The notes under the pieces: generated by a model | Databases searched by the model: none | The model's input: the letters and a program-made list of their open reading frames with translations, nothing else | What the model was told of the DNA's origin: nothing | Assembly: GCA_012728505.1 (NCBI GenBank) | Contig: JAAYEY010000163.1 | Location: 1 to 8,481, forward strand | Direction: 5' to 3' | Origin: Synergistaceae bacterium | Lineage (GTDB): Bacteria > Synergistota > Synergistia > Synergistales > Synergistaceae | DNA: 8,481 nt | Part shown: positions 1 through 6,640 of the stretch, piece by piece | How positions within the stretch are numbered: the stretch's first letter is position 1 | How the letters are laid out: each line of letters starts with the position of its first letter | Translations under genes and position numbers: made by a program

Positions 1-389
1 AAAGTAAAGGTGTCTGTACACATCCCCGAGAGAAGCAGCGCCGGAAGTAGCGCATTGGCTCCTGGCAGCACGTCAACCGGCAGTCCCTTTTCTATTACAG
101 CCTTTATCAGTATCATTCCCGGATCTGATATCCCCGGGGTCCCTGCATCTGATACCAGTACGACTGTTTCGTTATTCTCTATACGTTTTAGCAGAGTCTG
201 AAGTCTCTCAGTTTCATTGAACTTGTGGTACGAGATTAAAGGTTTTTTTATTTCGTAATGGTTGAGTAGCTTGAGAGTATGTCTTGTATCCTCGCATGCG
301 ATAATGTCTGCCTCACGAAGTATCCTAAGGCCTCTTAAGGTCATGTCTTCTAAATTGCCTATCGGTGTCGGGACTACTATAAGGGGCAT
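1..389 (-). CDS. rsmI: 16S rRNA (cytidine-1402-2'-O)-methyltransferase RsmI, N-terminal part (runs off the window)
   Basis: RsmI uses S-adenosylmethionine to methylate the ribose 2'-OH of C1402 in the decoding centre of 16S rRNA, acting on the small ribosomal subunit in the cytoplasm. The 129 codons present begin at an ATG and stay open to the window edge. Family motifs appear in order: PTPIGNLEDMTLR at residues 7-19, CEDTR at 32-36, SDAGTPGISDPG at 80-91 (glycine-rich loop of the tetrapyrrole methylase fold) and LPGANA at 108-113. Full-length homologues are about 280-290 residues, so a little under half is visible. The start is set by the N-terminal motif and a strong GGAAGGAG six bases upstream. 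It follows the stop of the TrmN6-like gene by one base, so the two are almost certainly co-transcribed. Nothing looks broken; truncation is only by the window. Identification is firm. Confidence 0.95.
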   Translation of the reverse strand, partial: MPLIVVPTPIGNLEDMTLRGLRILREADIIACEDTRHTLKLLNHYEIKKPLISYHKFNETERLQTLLKRIENNETVVLVSDAGTPGISDPGMILIKAVIEKGLPVDVLPGANALLPALLLSGMCTDTFT

Positions 390-390
390 T

Positions 391-1119
391 TTATTCTCCT
401 TCCGGTCTGTAGGCTTCCAACAACTGAGGAGTCTCTGCACCGTTTTCGTCGAGTACAAAGAGCGGAGCTTCGATTCTGAGCCCGTGCTTCGAGGCCCTCA
501 TAGCTTCCACAAGAGCAACTGAAGCTTCTGCACCAGGTCTTGGATGCACTAACTTAATCTTTTTGGGAGCAATGTTATATTTATCAAGCAATGCGAAAAG
601 CTCTCCGACCCGAACGGAATGGACTACGATATCGAGATACCCTCTGTTTTTCAAAAGATAATGGCATGCTGAGACAACATCCTCAAGCGTACATTCCGAA
701 CCGTTCATAGCTGCCGCAATAGCTGCGGAAGGGCTTACAGTGCCGCTTTTAAGTTCAAAATATGGCGGATTGACTACTATTCGGTCAAAGCTCTGAGCTT
801 CCCATATTCTTCTGTGATCCCTTAAGTCTCCCGTGTAAAATTTTGTTTTCTCTTCAAGTTCGTTCAAACGGGCATTCTCTTCTGCAATCTCTATAAGGTG
901 AGACTGAATATCAACACCCTCAACTCTAAACCCCCGTTTAGCAAGAATAAGGGATATAGCTCCGTGTGCGCAGCCAATCTCCAAAATCTTTTCACGTTTG
1001 CCAGGGTTTGTGAAATGTGCAAGTAGTACAGTGTCGAGATTTACTCTCGGTCCCTCATTCTCCCCGGGTTGTTTTATGCTGAGAAAACCCTTCAGCAAGT
1101 CCTCACGGACTTTTTTCAT
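391..1119 (-). CDS. trmN6: TrmN6/YfiC-like N6-adenine methyltransferase (tRNA modification)
   Basis: A 242-residue class I SAM-dependent methyltransferase. The N-terminal segment with VNLDTVLLAHF (residues 26-36) matches the family's 'gfrfs-DavLLa-F' pattern. SAM motif I is LEIGCAHG (46-53), an acidic SAM-ribose position follows at VEGVD (66-70), and the catalytic NPPY of amino-methyltransferases is at 117-120, followed by F as is common in this family. The C-terminal half (LLKNRGYLDIVV, then PKKIKLVHPRPGAEAS) also follows the TrmN6/COG4123 pattern. The E. coli enzyme makes m6A37 in tRNA1(Val); the exact substrate here is inferred. Its ATG overlaps the smc stop by one base as TAATG, with GGAGG ten bases upstream. 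The next gene is rsmI; in Bacillus subtilis the homologue yabB also sits close to rsmI (yabC), which supports the call. A different tRNA or rRNA adenine target is possible. Confidence 0.85.
   Translation of the reverse strand: MKKVREDLLKGFLSIKQPGENEGPRVNLDTVLLAHFTNPGKREKILEIGCAHGAISLILAKRGFRVEGVDIQSHLIEIAEENARLNELEEKTKFYTGDLRDHRRIWEAQSFDRIVVNPPYFELKSGTVSPSAAIAAAMNGSECTLEDVVSACHYLLKNRGYLDIVVHSVRVGELFALLDKYNIAPKKIKLVHPRPGAEASVALVEAMRASKHGLRIEAPLFVLDENGAETPQLLEAYRPEGE
396..403 (-). promoter_or_regulatory. Ribosome binding site of rsmI
   Basis: GGAAGGAG on the minus strand, followed by AATAAA and then the rsmI ATG. It lies inside the last codons of the TrmN6-like gene and fixes the rsmI start. 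Confidence 0.75.
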
Positions 1120-4100
1120 TAGGCCCAGTCCTCCAGCCTTACTCCTATTACCTGAGAAAGCCCAGGTTCTGAAAGGGTAACACCATAAAGAACATCTGCT
1201 CTTTCCATTGTGACGCGCCTGTGGGTCATCGCAAGTACCTGTCTATTTTTTGCATATTCCTTTGCCAGTTCTGCGAACCTTCTAAGGTTGACCTCGTCCA
1301 AGGCTGCGTCTACTTCGTCCAGCACTGCAAGCGGACATCCGGCAACCTCCATAGAAGCAAAAAGCAGGGAAATCGCAGCAAGAGATTGCTCTCCGCCCGA
1401 AAGCTGGTTTATGCTCTGGGGGTGTTTACCAGGCGGTCTTGCAACTACATCAACGCCCGTATCCCATATAGTCTCTCCCTCTATCATCTCGAGGTGAGCT
1501 TCTCCGCCTCCGAACAGCCTCTGAAAGAGTGAGCAAAACCTGCTGTCCACTTCCTGCAGAGCATCGGAGAAAACCTTATAGGCCTGCCTGTCTGCATCTG
1601 AAATAAGTTTCTCCAGTTCCGCAGCGCTCGCTCTGACATCATCGAGGTGCTCACCCATGAATGCAAGACGATCCCTGAGGTTTCTGTCTTCTGACAGAAC
1701 TCCCATATCTACTTCTCCAAAGGCTTTAATCTTTCTGTCTGCGTCGCGTATATCCTTTCTGATTTCGTCTATATCCTCGTCCACAGGCAGAGCATCCTCT
1801 CCGGGATAAGGGTACTGATATTCCCATGTATTTATGAGTTCTTCAAGCTCTCTATGTGTCTCTCCCATTTTTATTTCAAATGATGAGACCAGATCAAGTA
1901 CTGATTTCGAACGTTGGTCAGCAGAGACCGTTTTTTTCCTTATAAGATCACGTTTTGATTCTAGCTTCGAAAAACCTCCAACATGCAACTCTATTTCAGC
2001 CAAAAGGACCTTACGTCTTTCATAAATCTCAAGAGAGCTTTTGCCCACACTCGCAAGATTTGCACGTTCTCTGACACATCTTTGGTCGAGTTCAGAAATC
2101 TCTTCGTCCAGGCTCCACACCTTGCGTTCTTCAGCTCTTAGTTCATTGCTTACTCTTTCCATAAGTGCAAACTTTGAGCTCAGCCTCTCTGCAAGAACGG
2201 CGGCTTCCGCACGGATTCTCTCTCTCTCCTCTATAATTAGATGGTCGTCTTCAATTTTAGAAGGACTGTCCCATTTATTCTCAAGGTCTGAGAGGGCTTC
2301 AAGAACGGAGTTCCAATGTCTGCCTTCATCCGATGCAGCCTGCAGTATCCTCTCTCTCTCTCCTTCTACCCTCTTCTGTGCTTTAGAGTAAGAATCTTTT
2401 TGATCGGTCAGCAGGGCGATTCTTCCGTCAAGTTCCCTAATCTTTCTGGTGTAGTTTTCTTTGTCCTCAGAGACCTTGAGTTCTTCGGTTTCCGTATCTT
2501 TGAACCGTTTCGACAAAAGCTCTGCGGCAGACGTGAACCTCTCTGCGTCTTCTTCAAGTTTCGCTATCTGTGCTTTCATTTCTATTGTTTTTCCAGATTT
2601 TTGGGACCGTCCGCCCGATACAGTACCTCCGGGTTGGAACACATCCCCTTCAAGAGTGGTGACAGGCCCTTTGAAACCTGATCTGACCAATTCCTGTCCG
2701 ACAGAATAGGTTTCTGCAATCAAAAGGTCACCCATTATCTGCTGAATAGCGGGAAGCCAGTGTTCATCAACTTTTACCAGATCCATTGCCCAGCCGGTAA
2801 TTCCCTCTTTCGGAAGCCGGAACTGCTTGTCAGGATACCTTGGCCGACATCTTTCGAGAGGAAGGAATGTCGCTCTGCCTATAGCGTTGGCTTTGAGTTT
2901 CTCTATACAGCGCCCAGCCTCTTCAAGGTCCTCGACGAGGAGCTGAAACTGTCGACCGCCCAAATAAGCCTCTAATGCCGTCGAAAAAATAGGATCACAA
3001 GTGAAAACATCTACTACTGCATGGGGTGAAGCGTCAAGCCTGTTCAGCCTAGCCGCTGAAAGAAGATATTGTACCGGGCGCGGGTAGAGATCAGCCTGCA
3101 TAGCTTCTGTTACCTCATTAAGTTTCGACCTTGCATTTGAGGCTTCTCTCCTAGCGCGCTGAAGTTCCGCTGCAAGAGTCTGGACCTTGCCATAAAGGTC
3201 TCCGTGCATAGATACTATCTCATCCTGTTCCTTTAAAAGCTTGTCTCTATCTTTTTCGAGCTTACTTATATCTCCGTCAATGTCCTTACGAGGATCAGTC
3301 TCTTGATCCTTTTTATTCCTTATTTCGAGCAGATCTTTGCCTAGAAAAGAAAGTTTTGCTTTGATCTGCTGCAGTTCAGCCTCAAGACGTCCCTTTTCAT
3401 TGTTCCAAGCCTCTCGCTGTTCTTTTTCTTCTAGGAGACGGAGGTTGTACTGTTGCCATTTTTTTTCTATCTTATCCAGAGCCTTTTGTCCCGCTTCAAT
3501 CTCTTCTCTGGCTTTTTTATTTTCTTCCTGTTTTTTCTTCTGTTCTTCTAAAAGAACCTCCATATGTTCTTTTGCTCTTTTACGTTCTTCGGCAGCTTGG
3601 TCAAGCCTCTCTTTAGAGGCCTTAAGATTGGAAGCTGAGGCGAATCCGGACCTCATCAGCCCGTCAAAGCTCTTTTTGCTTTGTTCCAGTTCCCAGCTTT
3701 GCTGCTGTTTCTCTCTGGACAGGGAAAGGATATCTTTCTCCAACTGTTCCAGTCCATTTTTCCACAGCGCAGACCAAAGTAAAACCTGAGACTGCTCCGT
3801 TTTTATCCCTGTAATTTTTTCATCAAGCTCTGCAAGAAGAAGCTCAGATTTCTGTCTTCTGAGCCAGTAAAGAAGTTTTCTCTCCTCTTCTATCCTATCA
3901 AGTATCTCTCTCAGTTCTGACGCCCTTTCAACCTCCGGGCCTATCTGTTCGCGGCGAGCATGAAGCTCAGCCATGACATTCCTAAGTTGTTCATATTCTT
4001 CTTTTACCGTGAGCAGCCGGTCAGAAGCATCCATACGCCTCTTCCTATATACGTCAATCCCAAAAAGAGATTCAAGGCGCATTCTTCTTGCAAGCGGTCT

Positions 4101-4538
4101 TTGCTGTATGACTTCGGCAACTTCTCCTTGACCTATGAAAGCAAATCTATCGCCCTCAAGCTTCCAGTCTCTTTTTGTCTCATCAAGTTCTATCAGTGTC
4201 TTTCTCGCGTTGTCAATAAAAAGAAAAGTGTTTCCGTCGGGAGCCGTGACCCTTCTTTTTATAGAACAGGTTTTTGACTCCTCTCTAAGCTGCAAAAGCA
4301 CCTCCGCTTCTGAAGCCGCCGGAAGGTTTAGCGAACCCTGAAAGAGGAGATCACTCTGTCTTGATATGCGGAGTCTGCCTGCGTGGCTGTCTCCCAATGA
4401 CCACCTGAGCGCATCTAGGATGTTGCTCTTGCCGCTGCCGTTGGGACCTACTATCGCGGTGAAACCCGATGATAATATCAGGTCATGTGACCCACCGAAA
4501 CTTTTAAAACCTTTAAGCTGAAGACGACTTATGTACAA
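1119..4538 (-). CDS. smc: Chromosome partition/condensation ATPase SMC
   Basis: A 1139-residue SMC protein, slightly shorter than B. subtilis SMC (1186). It dimerises, forms the SMC-ScpAB ring and organises and separates chromosomes using ATP. Walker A is GPNGSGKS at 31-38 and the Q-loop IGQGEV at 135-140. A long charged first coiled-coil arm spans about 165-480. The hinge at about 485-645 ends with PGGTVSGG (636-643). The second coiled-coil arm covers about 650-1000. The C-terminal head carries LFGGGEAHL (1008-1016), the signature LSGGEQ (1046-1051), Walker B with D1074 and catalytic E1075, the D-loop region ALDE (1079-1082) and H1106 of the switch. The start is TTG, chosen because YISRLQLKGFKSF aligns with the universal SMC N-terminus; no better start is available. 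It overlaps the end of rng by 26 bases. Odd points: the usual RGGKM segment after R57 and the usual FEEAAG segment after the Q-loop are both altered. Partner genes scpA and scpB are not in the window. Confidence 0.97.
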   Translation of the reverse strand: MYISRLQLKGFKSFGGSHDLILSSGFTAIVGPNGSGKSNILDALRWSLGDSHAGRLRISRQSDLLFQGSLNLPAASEAEVLLQLREESKTCSIKRRVTAPDGNTFLFIDNARKTLIELDETKRDWKLEGDRFAFIGQGEVAEVIQQRPLARRMRLESLFGIDVYRKRRMDASDRLLTVKEEYEQLRNVMAELHARREQIGPEVERASELREILDRIEEERKLLYWLRRQKSELLLAELDEKITGIKTEQSQVLLWSALWKNGLEQLEKDILSLSREKQQQSWELEQSKKSFDGLMRSGFASASNLKASKERLDQAAEERKRAKEHMEVLLEEQKKKQEENKKAREEIEAGQKALDKIEKKWQQYNLRLLEEKEQREAWNNEKGRLEAELQQIKAKLSFLGKDLLEIRNKKDQETDPRKDIDGDISKLEKDRDKLLKEQDEIVSMHGDLYGKVQTLAAELQRARREASNARSKLNEVTEAMQADLYPRPVQYLLSAARLNRLDASPHAVVDVFTCDPIFSTALEAYLGGRQFQLLVEDLEEAGRCIEKLKANAIGRATFLPLERCRPRYPDKQFRLPKEGITGWAMDLVKVDEHWLPAIQQIMGDLLIAETYSVGQELVRSGFKGPVTTLEGDVFQPGGTVSGGRSQKSGKTIEMKAQIAKLEEDAERFTSAAELLSKRFKDTETEELKVSEDKENYTRKIRELDGRIALLTDQKDSYSKAQKRVEGERERILQAASDEGRHWNSVLEALSDLENKWDSPSKIEDDHLIIEERERIRAEAAVLAERLSSKFALMERVSNELRAEERKVWSLDEEISELDQRCVRERANLASVGKSSLEIYERRKVLLAEIELHVGGFSKLESKRDLIRKKTVSADQRSKSVLDLVSSFEIKMGETHRELEELINTWEYQYPYPGEDALPVDEDIDEIRKDIRDADRKIKAFGEVDMGVLSEDRNLRDRLAFMGEHLDDVRASAAELEKLISDADRQAYKVFSDALQEVDSRFCSLFQRLFGGGEAHLEMIEGETIWDTGVDVVARPPGKHPQSINQLSGGEQSLAAISLLFASMEVAGCPLAVLDEVDAALDEVNLRRFAELAKEYAKNRQVLAMTHRRVTMERADVLYGVTLSEPGLSQVIGVRLEDWA
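1130..1134 (-). promoter_or_regulatory. Ribosome binding site of the TrmN6-like gene
   Basis: GGAGG on the minus strand inside the last smc codons, ten bases before the ATG. With the TAATG stop/start overlap it suggests re-initiation by ribosomes finishing smc. Confidence 0.55.
2217..2228. repeat. (TC)6 / (GA)6 dinucleotide tract within smc
   Basis: Six perfect TC units on the plus strand (GA on the coding strand), encoding part of the Glu-Arg-Glu-Arg stretch near residues 771-774 in the second coiled-coil arm of SMC. A second tract of similar length lies about 120 bases further along. Confidence 0.7.
2350..2362. repeat. 13-base CT/GA dinucleotide tract within smc
   Basis: Six and a half alternating CT units on the plus strand, encoding Gly-Glu-Arg-Glu-Arg near residues 726-730 of SMC. 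It most likely reflects codon choice for an acidic/basic coiled coil. Confidence 0.7.
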
Positions 4539-6021
4539 TTGCCCAGCCCTCTCTTTTTTGAAGAGCGTTTATTCTGTTTTCTATCTGAACCAAGCTTCCC
4601 TGTGCGTCAAGTCTAAACTTGCTCCACGAAAACTCGGGACATCCTCTTATAAATATTTTTTTATCGAACTCTTCTTCCCAAGATGCAAGGAATGTATCCG
4701 CTATATGCTCAGCTATTGAAGAATATGCTTCAACGAGCAACGCCTCAGACCTTGATGACAGTGTTATTTTACGTATAAATCTTTTGATCTGCATTGCTAT
4801 TCCCTCTTCACGCGGAACCCAACCAAGTCCGCCGCAGAAAGGACATCCGTGACTAAGGGCGGCCCTTATATCAGTCCTTGCCCTCTTTCTGGTTATTTCC
4901 ACAAGCCCCAGACCTGTGACACCATAGACTCTGGCCTTACACCTGTCATTCTTGAAAAGTTCCTGGAGCTGATGGATCAGGTTTTGGTTCTCATCTCCTG
5001 ATTCCATATCAATAAAGTCGATAACTATTATCCCGCCTATGGCGCGAATCCTAAGCTGTCTGGCTATTTCCTCAGCCGCTTCCATATTTGTCTTAATAAT
5101 TGTGTCGTTCAGATTTTTGGAACCCACAAATTTACCGGTGTTAACATCAATTACTGTGAGTGCCTCAGTCTGGTCAATCACAAGGTAGGCTCCGGAAGAA
5201 AGCCAGACCTTTCTATCCTGTAGCTCCAGAAGCTGATTTTCAATATTATATACATCGAAGATTGCTGTTTTACCTTTATAGAGGTTGATGTCTATTTTGT
5301 TACCGGGGAAGAAACGCTCTGCAAAAGACTGTATGTTTTCTTTGTCCTCCTCAGTATCTACGACAATTTCATCTATATCCTCTGTCAGGTCGTCCCTCAG
5401 CACTCGTTCAAGGAGACCAAGATCCTTGTGTATAAGACATGGAGCACTGTTCTTCTCAGCATTGTGTCGAATCGTATCCCACTGAGAGAGAAGTTCGTCG
5501 ACATCGTTTGAAAGGCTGTCTTTGTCACAGCCCTCTGCTACTGTCCTTATAATTATTCCGTAACCCTCGGGGCGTATCTGCTTTGATATGGTTCTCAAGC
5601 GAGCTCTTTCGTCACCGTCCTCTATCCTCTTAGAGACTCCTGTCTCATGACCTTCCGGGATAAGGACCATGTACCTTCCTGCCAGTGATATCCTCGGAGA
5701 GACGCGGGCCCCTTTGCCTTTTCTTGCATTTTTAACTACCTGGACTAGCATTTCCATGCCCGGTTTTACATTCGGCCCATGGACATCGTCAAGATACAGG
5801 AATCCGTTCCTTCCATCTCCTAGGTTCAAAAAAGCGGAATTCATGCCGGGCAATACGCTGTCTACCCTGGCTTTATAGATTTCACCTGTTCTTTGGTGCT
5901 CGAGCATTCTCTCAACGAAGAAATTATCGAGCTTTCCTCTTCCGTCGAGAATAGCTATCCTGCTCTCTTCAGGGTCTATAAGATTTGCTATTATTTTCTT
6001 TGTAGGTTCTCTTGATGTCAT
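4513..6021 (-). CDS. rng: Ribonuclease G (RNase E/G family endoribonuclease)
   Basis: A 502-residue single-strand-specific endoribonuclease, matching RNase G length (489 in E. coli) and lacking the long disordered tail of RNase E. In E. coli RNase G matures the 16S rRNA 5' end and starts decay of some mRNAs. An S1 RNA-binding domain lies at about 45-125 (YKARVDSVLPGMNSAFLNLG). A 5'-sensor/RNase-H-like region follows, with IIRTVAEG at 157-164. The catalytic DVNTG is at 292-296, and the second metal-binding region IDFIDM at 334-339 supplies D335 and D338. The zinc-link motif is CPFC at 393-396, which in the family bridges two subunits. The ATG has GGAGG seven bases upstream. The gene begins 16 bases after the DUF2344-like gene and its last 26 bases overlap smc. 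The C-terminal 100 residues are less conserved than the core. RNase E is the alternative name, but size favours RNase G. Confidence 0.95.
   Translation of the reverse strand: MTSREPTKKIIANLIDPEESRIAILDGRGKLDNFFVERMLEHQRTGEIYKARVDSVLPGMNSAFLNLGDGRNGFLYLDDVHGPNVKPGMEMLVQVVKNARKGKGARVSPRISLAGRYMVLIPEGHETGVSKRIEDGDERARLRTISKQIRPEGYGIIIRTVAEGCDKDSLSNDVDELLSQWDTIRHNAEKNSAPCLIHKDLGLLERVLRDDLTEDIDEIVVDTEEDKENIQSFAERFFPGNKIDINLYKGKTAIFDVYNIENQLLELQDRKVWLSSGAYLVIDQTEALTVIDVNTGKFVGSKNLNDTIIKTNMEAAEEIARQLRIRAIGGIIVIDFIDMESGDENQNLIHQLQELFKNDRCKARVYGVTGLGLVEITRKRARTDIRAALSHGCPFCGGLGWVPREEGIAMQIKRFIRKITLSSRSEALLVEAYSSIAEHIADTFLASWEEEFDKKIFIRGCPEFSWSKFRLDAQGSLVQIENRINALQKREGWAIVHKSSSA
4547..4554 (-). promoter_or_regulatory. 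Probable ribosome binding site for the TTG start of smc
   Basis: AGAGAGGG on the minus strand, about eight bases before the TTG and inside the rng coding sequence. It is a moderate rather than a strong match to the anti-Shine-Dalgarno, and supports the TTG start together with the conserved SMC N-terminus. Confidence 0.45.
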
Positions 6022-6028
6022 TTTAATA

Positions 6029-6033
6029 CCTCC
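6029..6033 (-). promoter_or_regulatory. Ribosome binding site of rng
   Basis: GGAGG on the minus strand, seven bases before the rng ATG and within the 16-base spacer after the DUF2344-like gene. This is the only true intergenic spacer above one base in the window, and it is too short for a terminator. Confidence 0.8.
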
Positions 6034-6037
6034 AGAA

Positions 6038-6640
6038 TTAAACGAGAGGAACTATTGTGCCGCTGACGGAATCCCATGTGCCTACAGATTCGCGTACAAG
6101 ATAAAGATCTTTCCATCCCTCACAAATACCCTCTTCTTTAAGGCTCCTTACAAGGTTACCTGCACCGCAATTTTCAAGGCCTCCCAAAATAAGGACTGCG
6201 GATCCTTTGTCAATAAAGGCTTCGTAAAGTGTCCCTGTCCTCTCAACCTCTTTTTTAAGAGCGTTCAGTGCTTCACTGTCAAGCTCAAAATTCACACCGC
6301 TTATTCTGTAGAGAGCGGCTTCCGTTAGCTTCGACAAAAGGACACCTTCAGTCTCTGCATATTTCAAAATAGATATTCCCTCGGGGAGCTTGTCGTTCCA
6401 TCTTACCAGAGAGGTATCATCCCACTCATTGAACCAGAAGTCGGCCGGCTCCTGAAGACCTTCAACTCCTGCTGCCAGTGCAGGTCCAAGGCTTATACGA
6501 GGATGAGGCGAGAAACCCTGGGTAAACTCCTGGGAAAGCCCCGCCCTCCTTGCCGCTCTTGAAAACAAAACGGGCAGGTCTTGGTGGTTTAAAAATGTTA
6601 TCCAGCCTTTTTTCTCAAAAATTATTCTTATTCTAGCCAT
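6038..6640 (-). CDS. TIGR03936/DUF2344-like radical SAM-associated protein
   Basis: A 200-residue cytoplasmic protein of the family that accompanies, or is fused to, TIGR03960-type radical SAM proteins. Its biochemical role is not known. The N-terminus MARIRIIFEKKG followed by FLNHQDLPVLFSRAARRAGL (16-35) and QGFSPHPRISLGPALAAGVE (41-60) matches the family pattern 'F-sHlDL...feRAlRRAglp...GFnPhPrls...pl-lGves'. I chose the ATG at 6640 because the conserved region starts there and GGAAGG lies eight bases upstream. A longer frame opens with a TTG at 6724, but its 28 extra residues only read the end of the radical SAM gene out of frame and have no ribosome site. The gene overlaps the radical SAM gene by eight bases (ATGGCTAG), in the +1 frame relative to it. 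The C-terminal half has no motif I recognise. The family call is firm; function is unknown. Confidence 0.85.
   Translation of the reverse strand: MARIRIIFEKKGWITFLNHQDLPVLFSRAARRAGLSQEFTQGFSPHPRISLGPALAAGVEGLQEPADFWFNEWDDTSLVRWNDKLPEGISILKYAETEGVLLSKLTEAALYRISGVNFELDSEALNALKKEVERTGTLYEAFIDKGSAVLILGGLENCGAGNLVRSLKEEGICEGWKDLYLVRESVGTWDSVSGTIVPLV

Noticed and set aside
243..249. A run of seven A on the rsmI coding strand (A AAA AAA) that could be a slippery site
   Set aside because: The normal frame continues with intact family motifs on both sides, and the Lys-Lys-Pro it encodes fits the expected family sequence, so no recoding is needed.
2041..2681. Two overlapping plus-strand open frames of about 116-121 codons opposite smc
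   Set aside because: Both lie wholly within the smc coding region, are low-complexity shadows of the coiled coil and resemble no protein I recognise.
3337..3789. A 150-codon open frame on the plus strand opposite smc
   Set aside because: It is antisense to the first coiled-coil arm. Its Ser/Phe/Cys/Arg-rich composition is what Glu/Lys-rich codons give in reverse, and it has no family motif.
6022..6037. Possible promoter or terminator in the spacer before rng
   Set aside because: Only 16 bases are available and they hold the ribosome binding site; no hairpin with a T-run fits.
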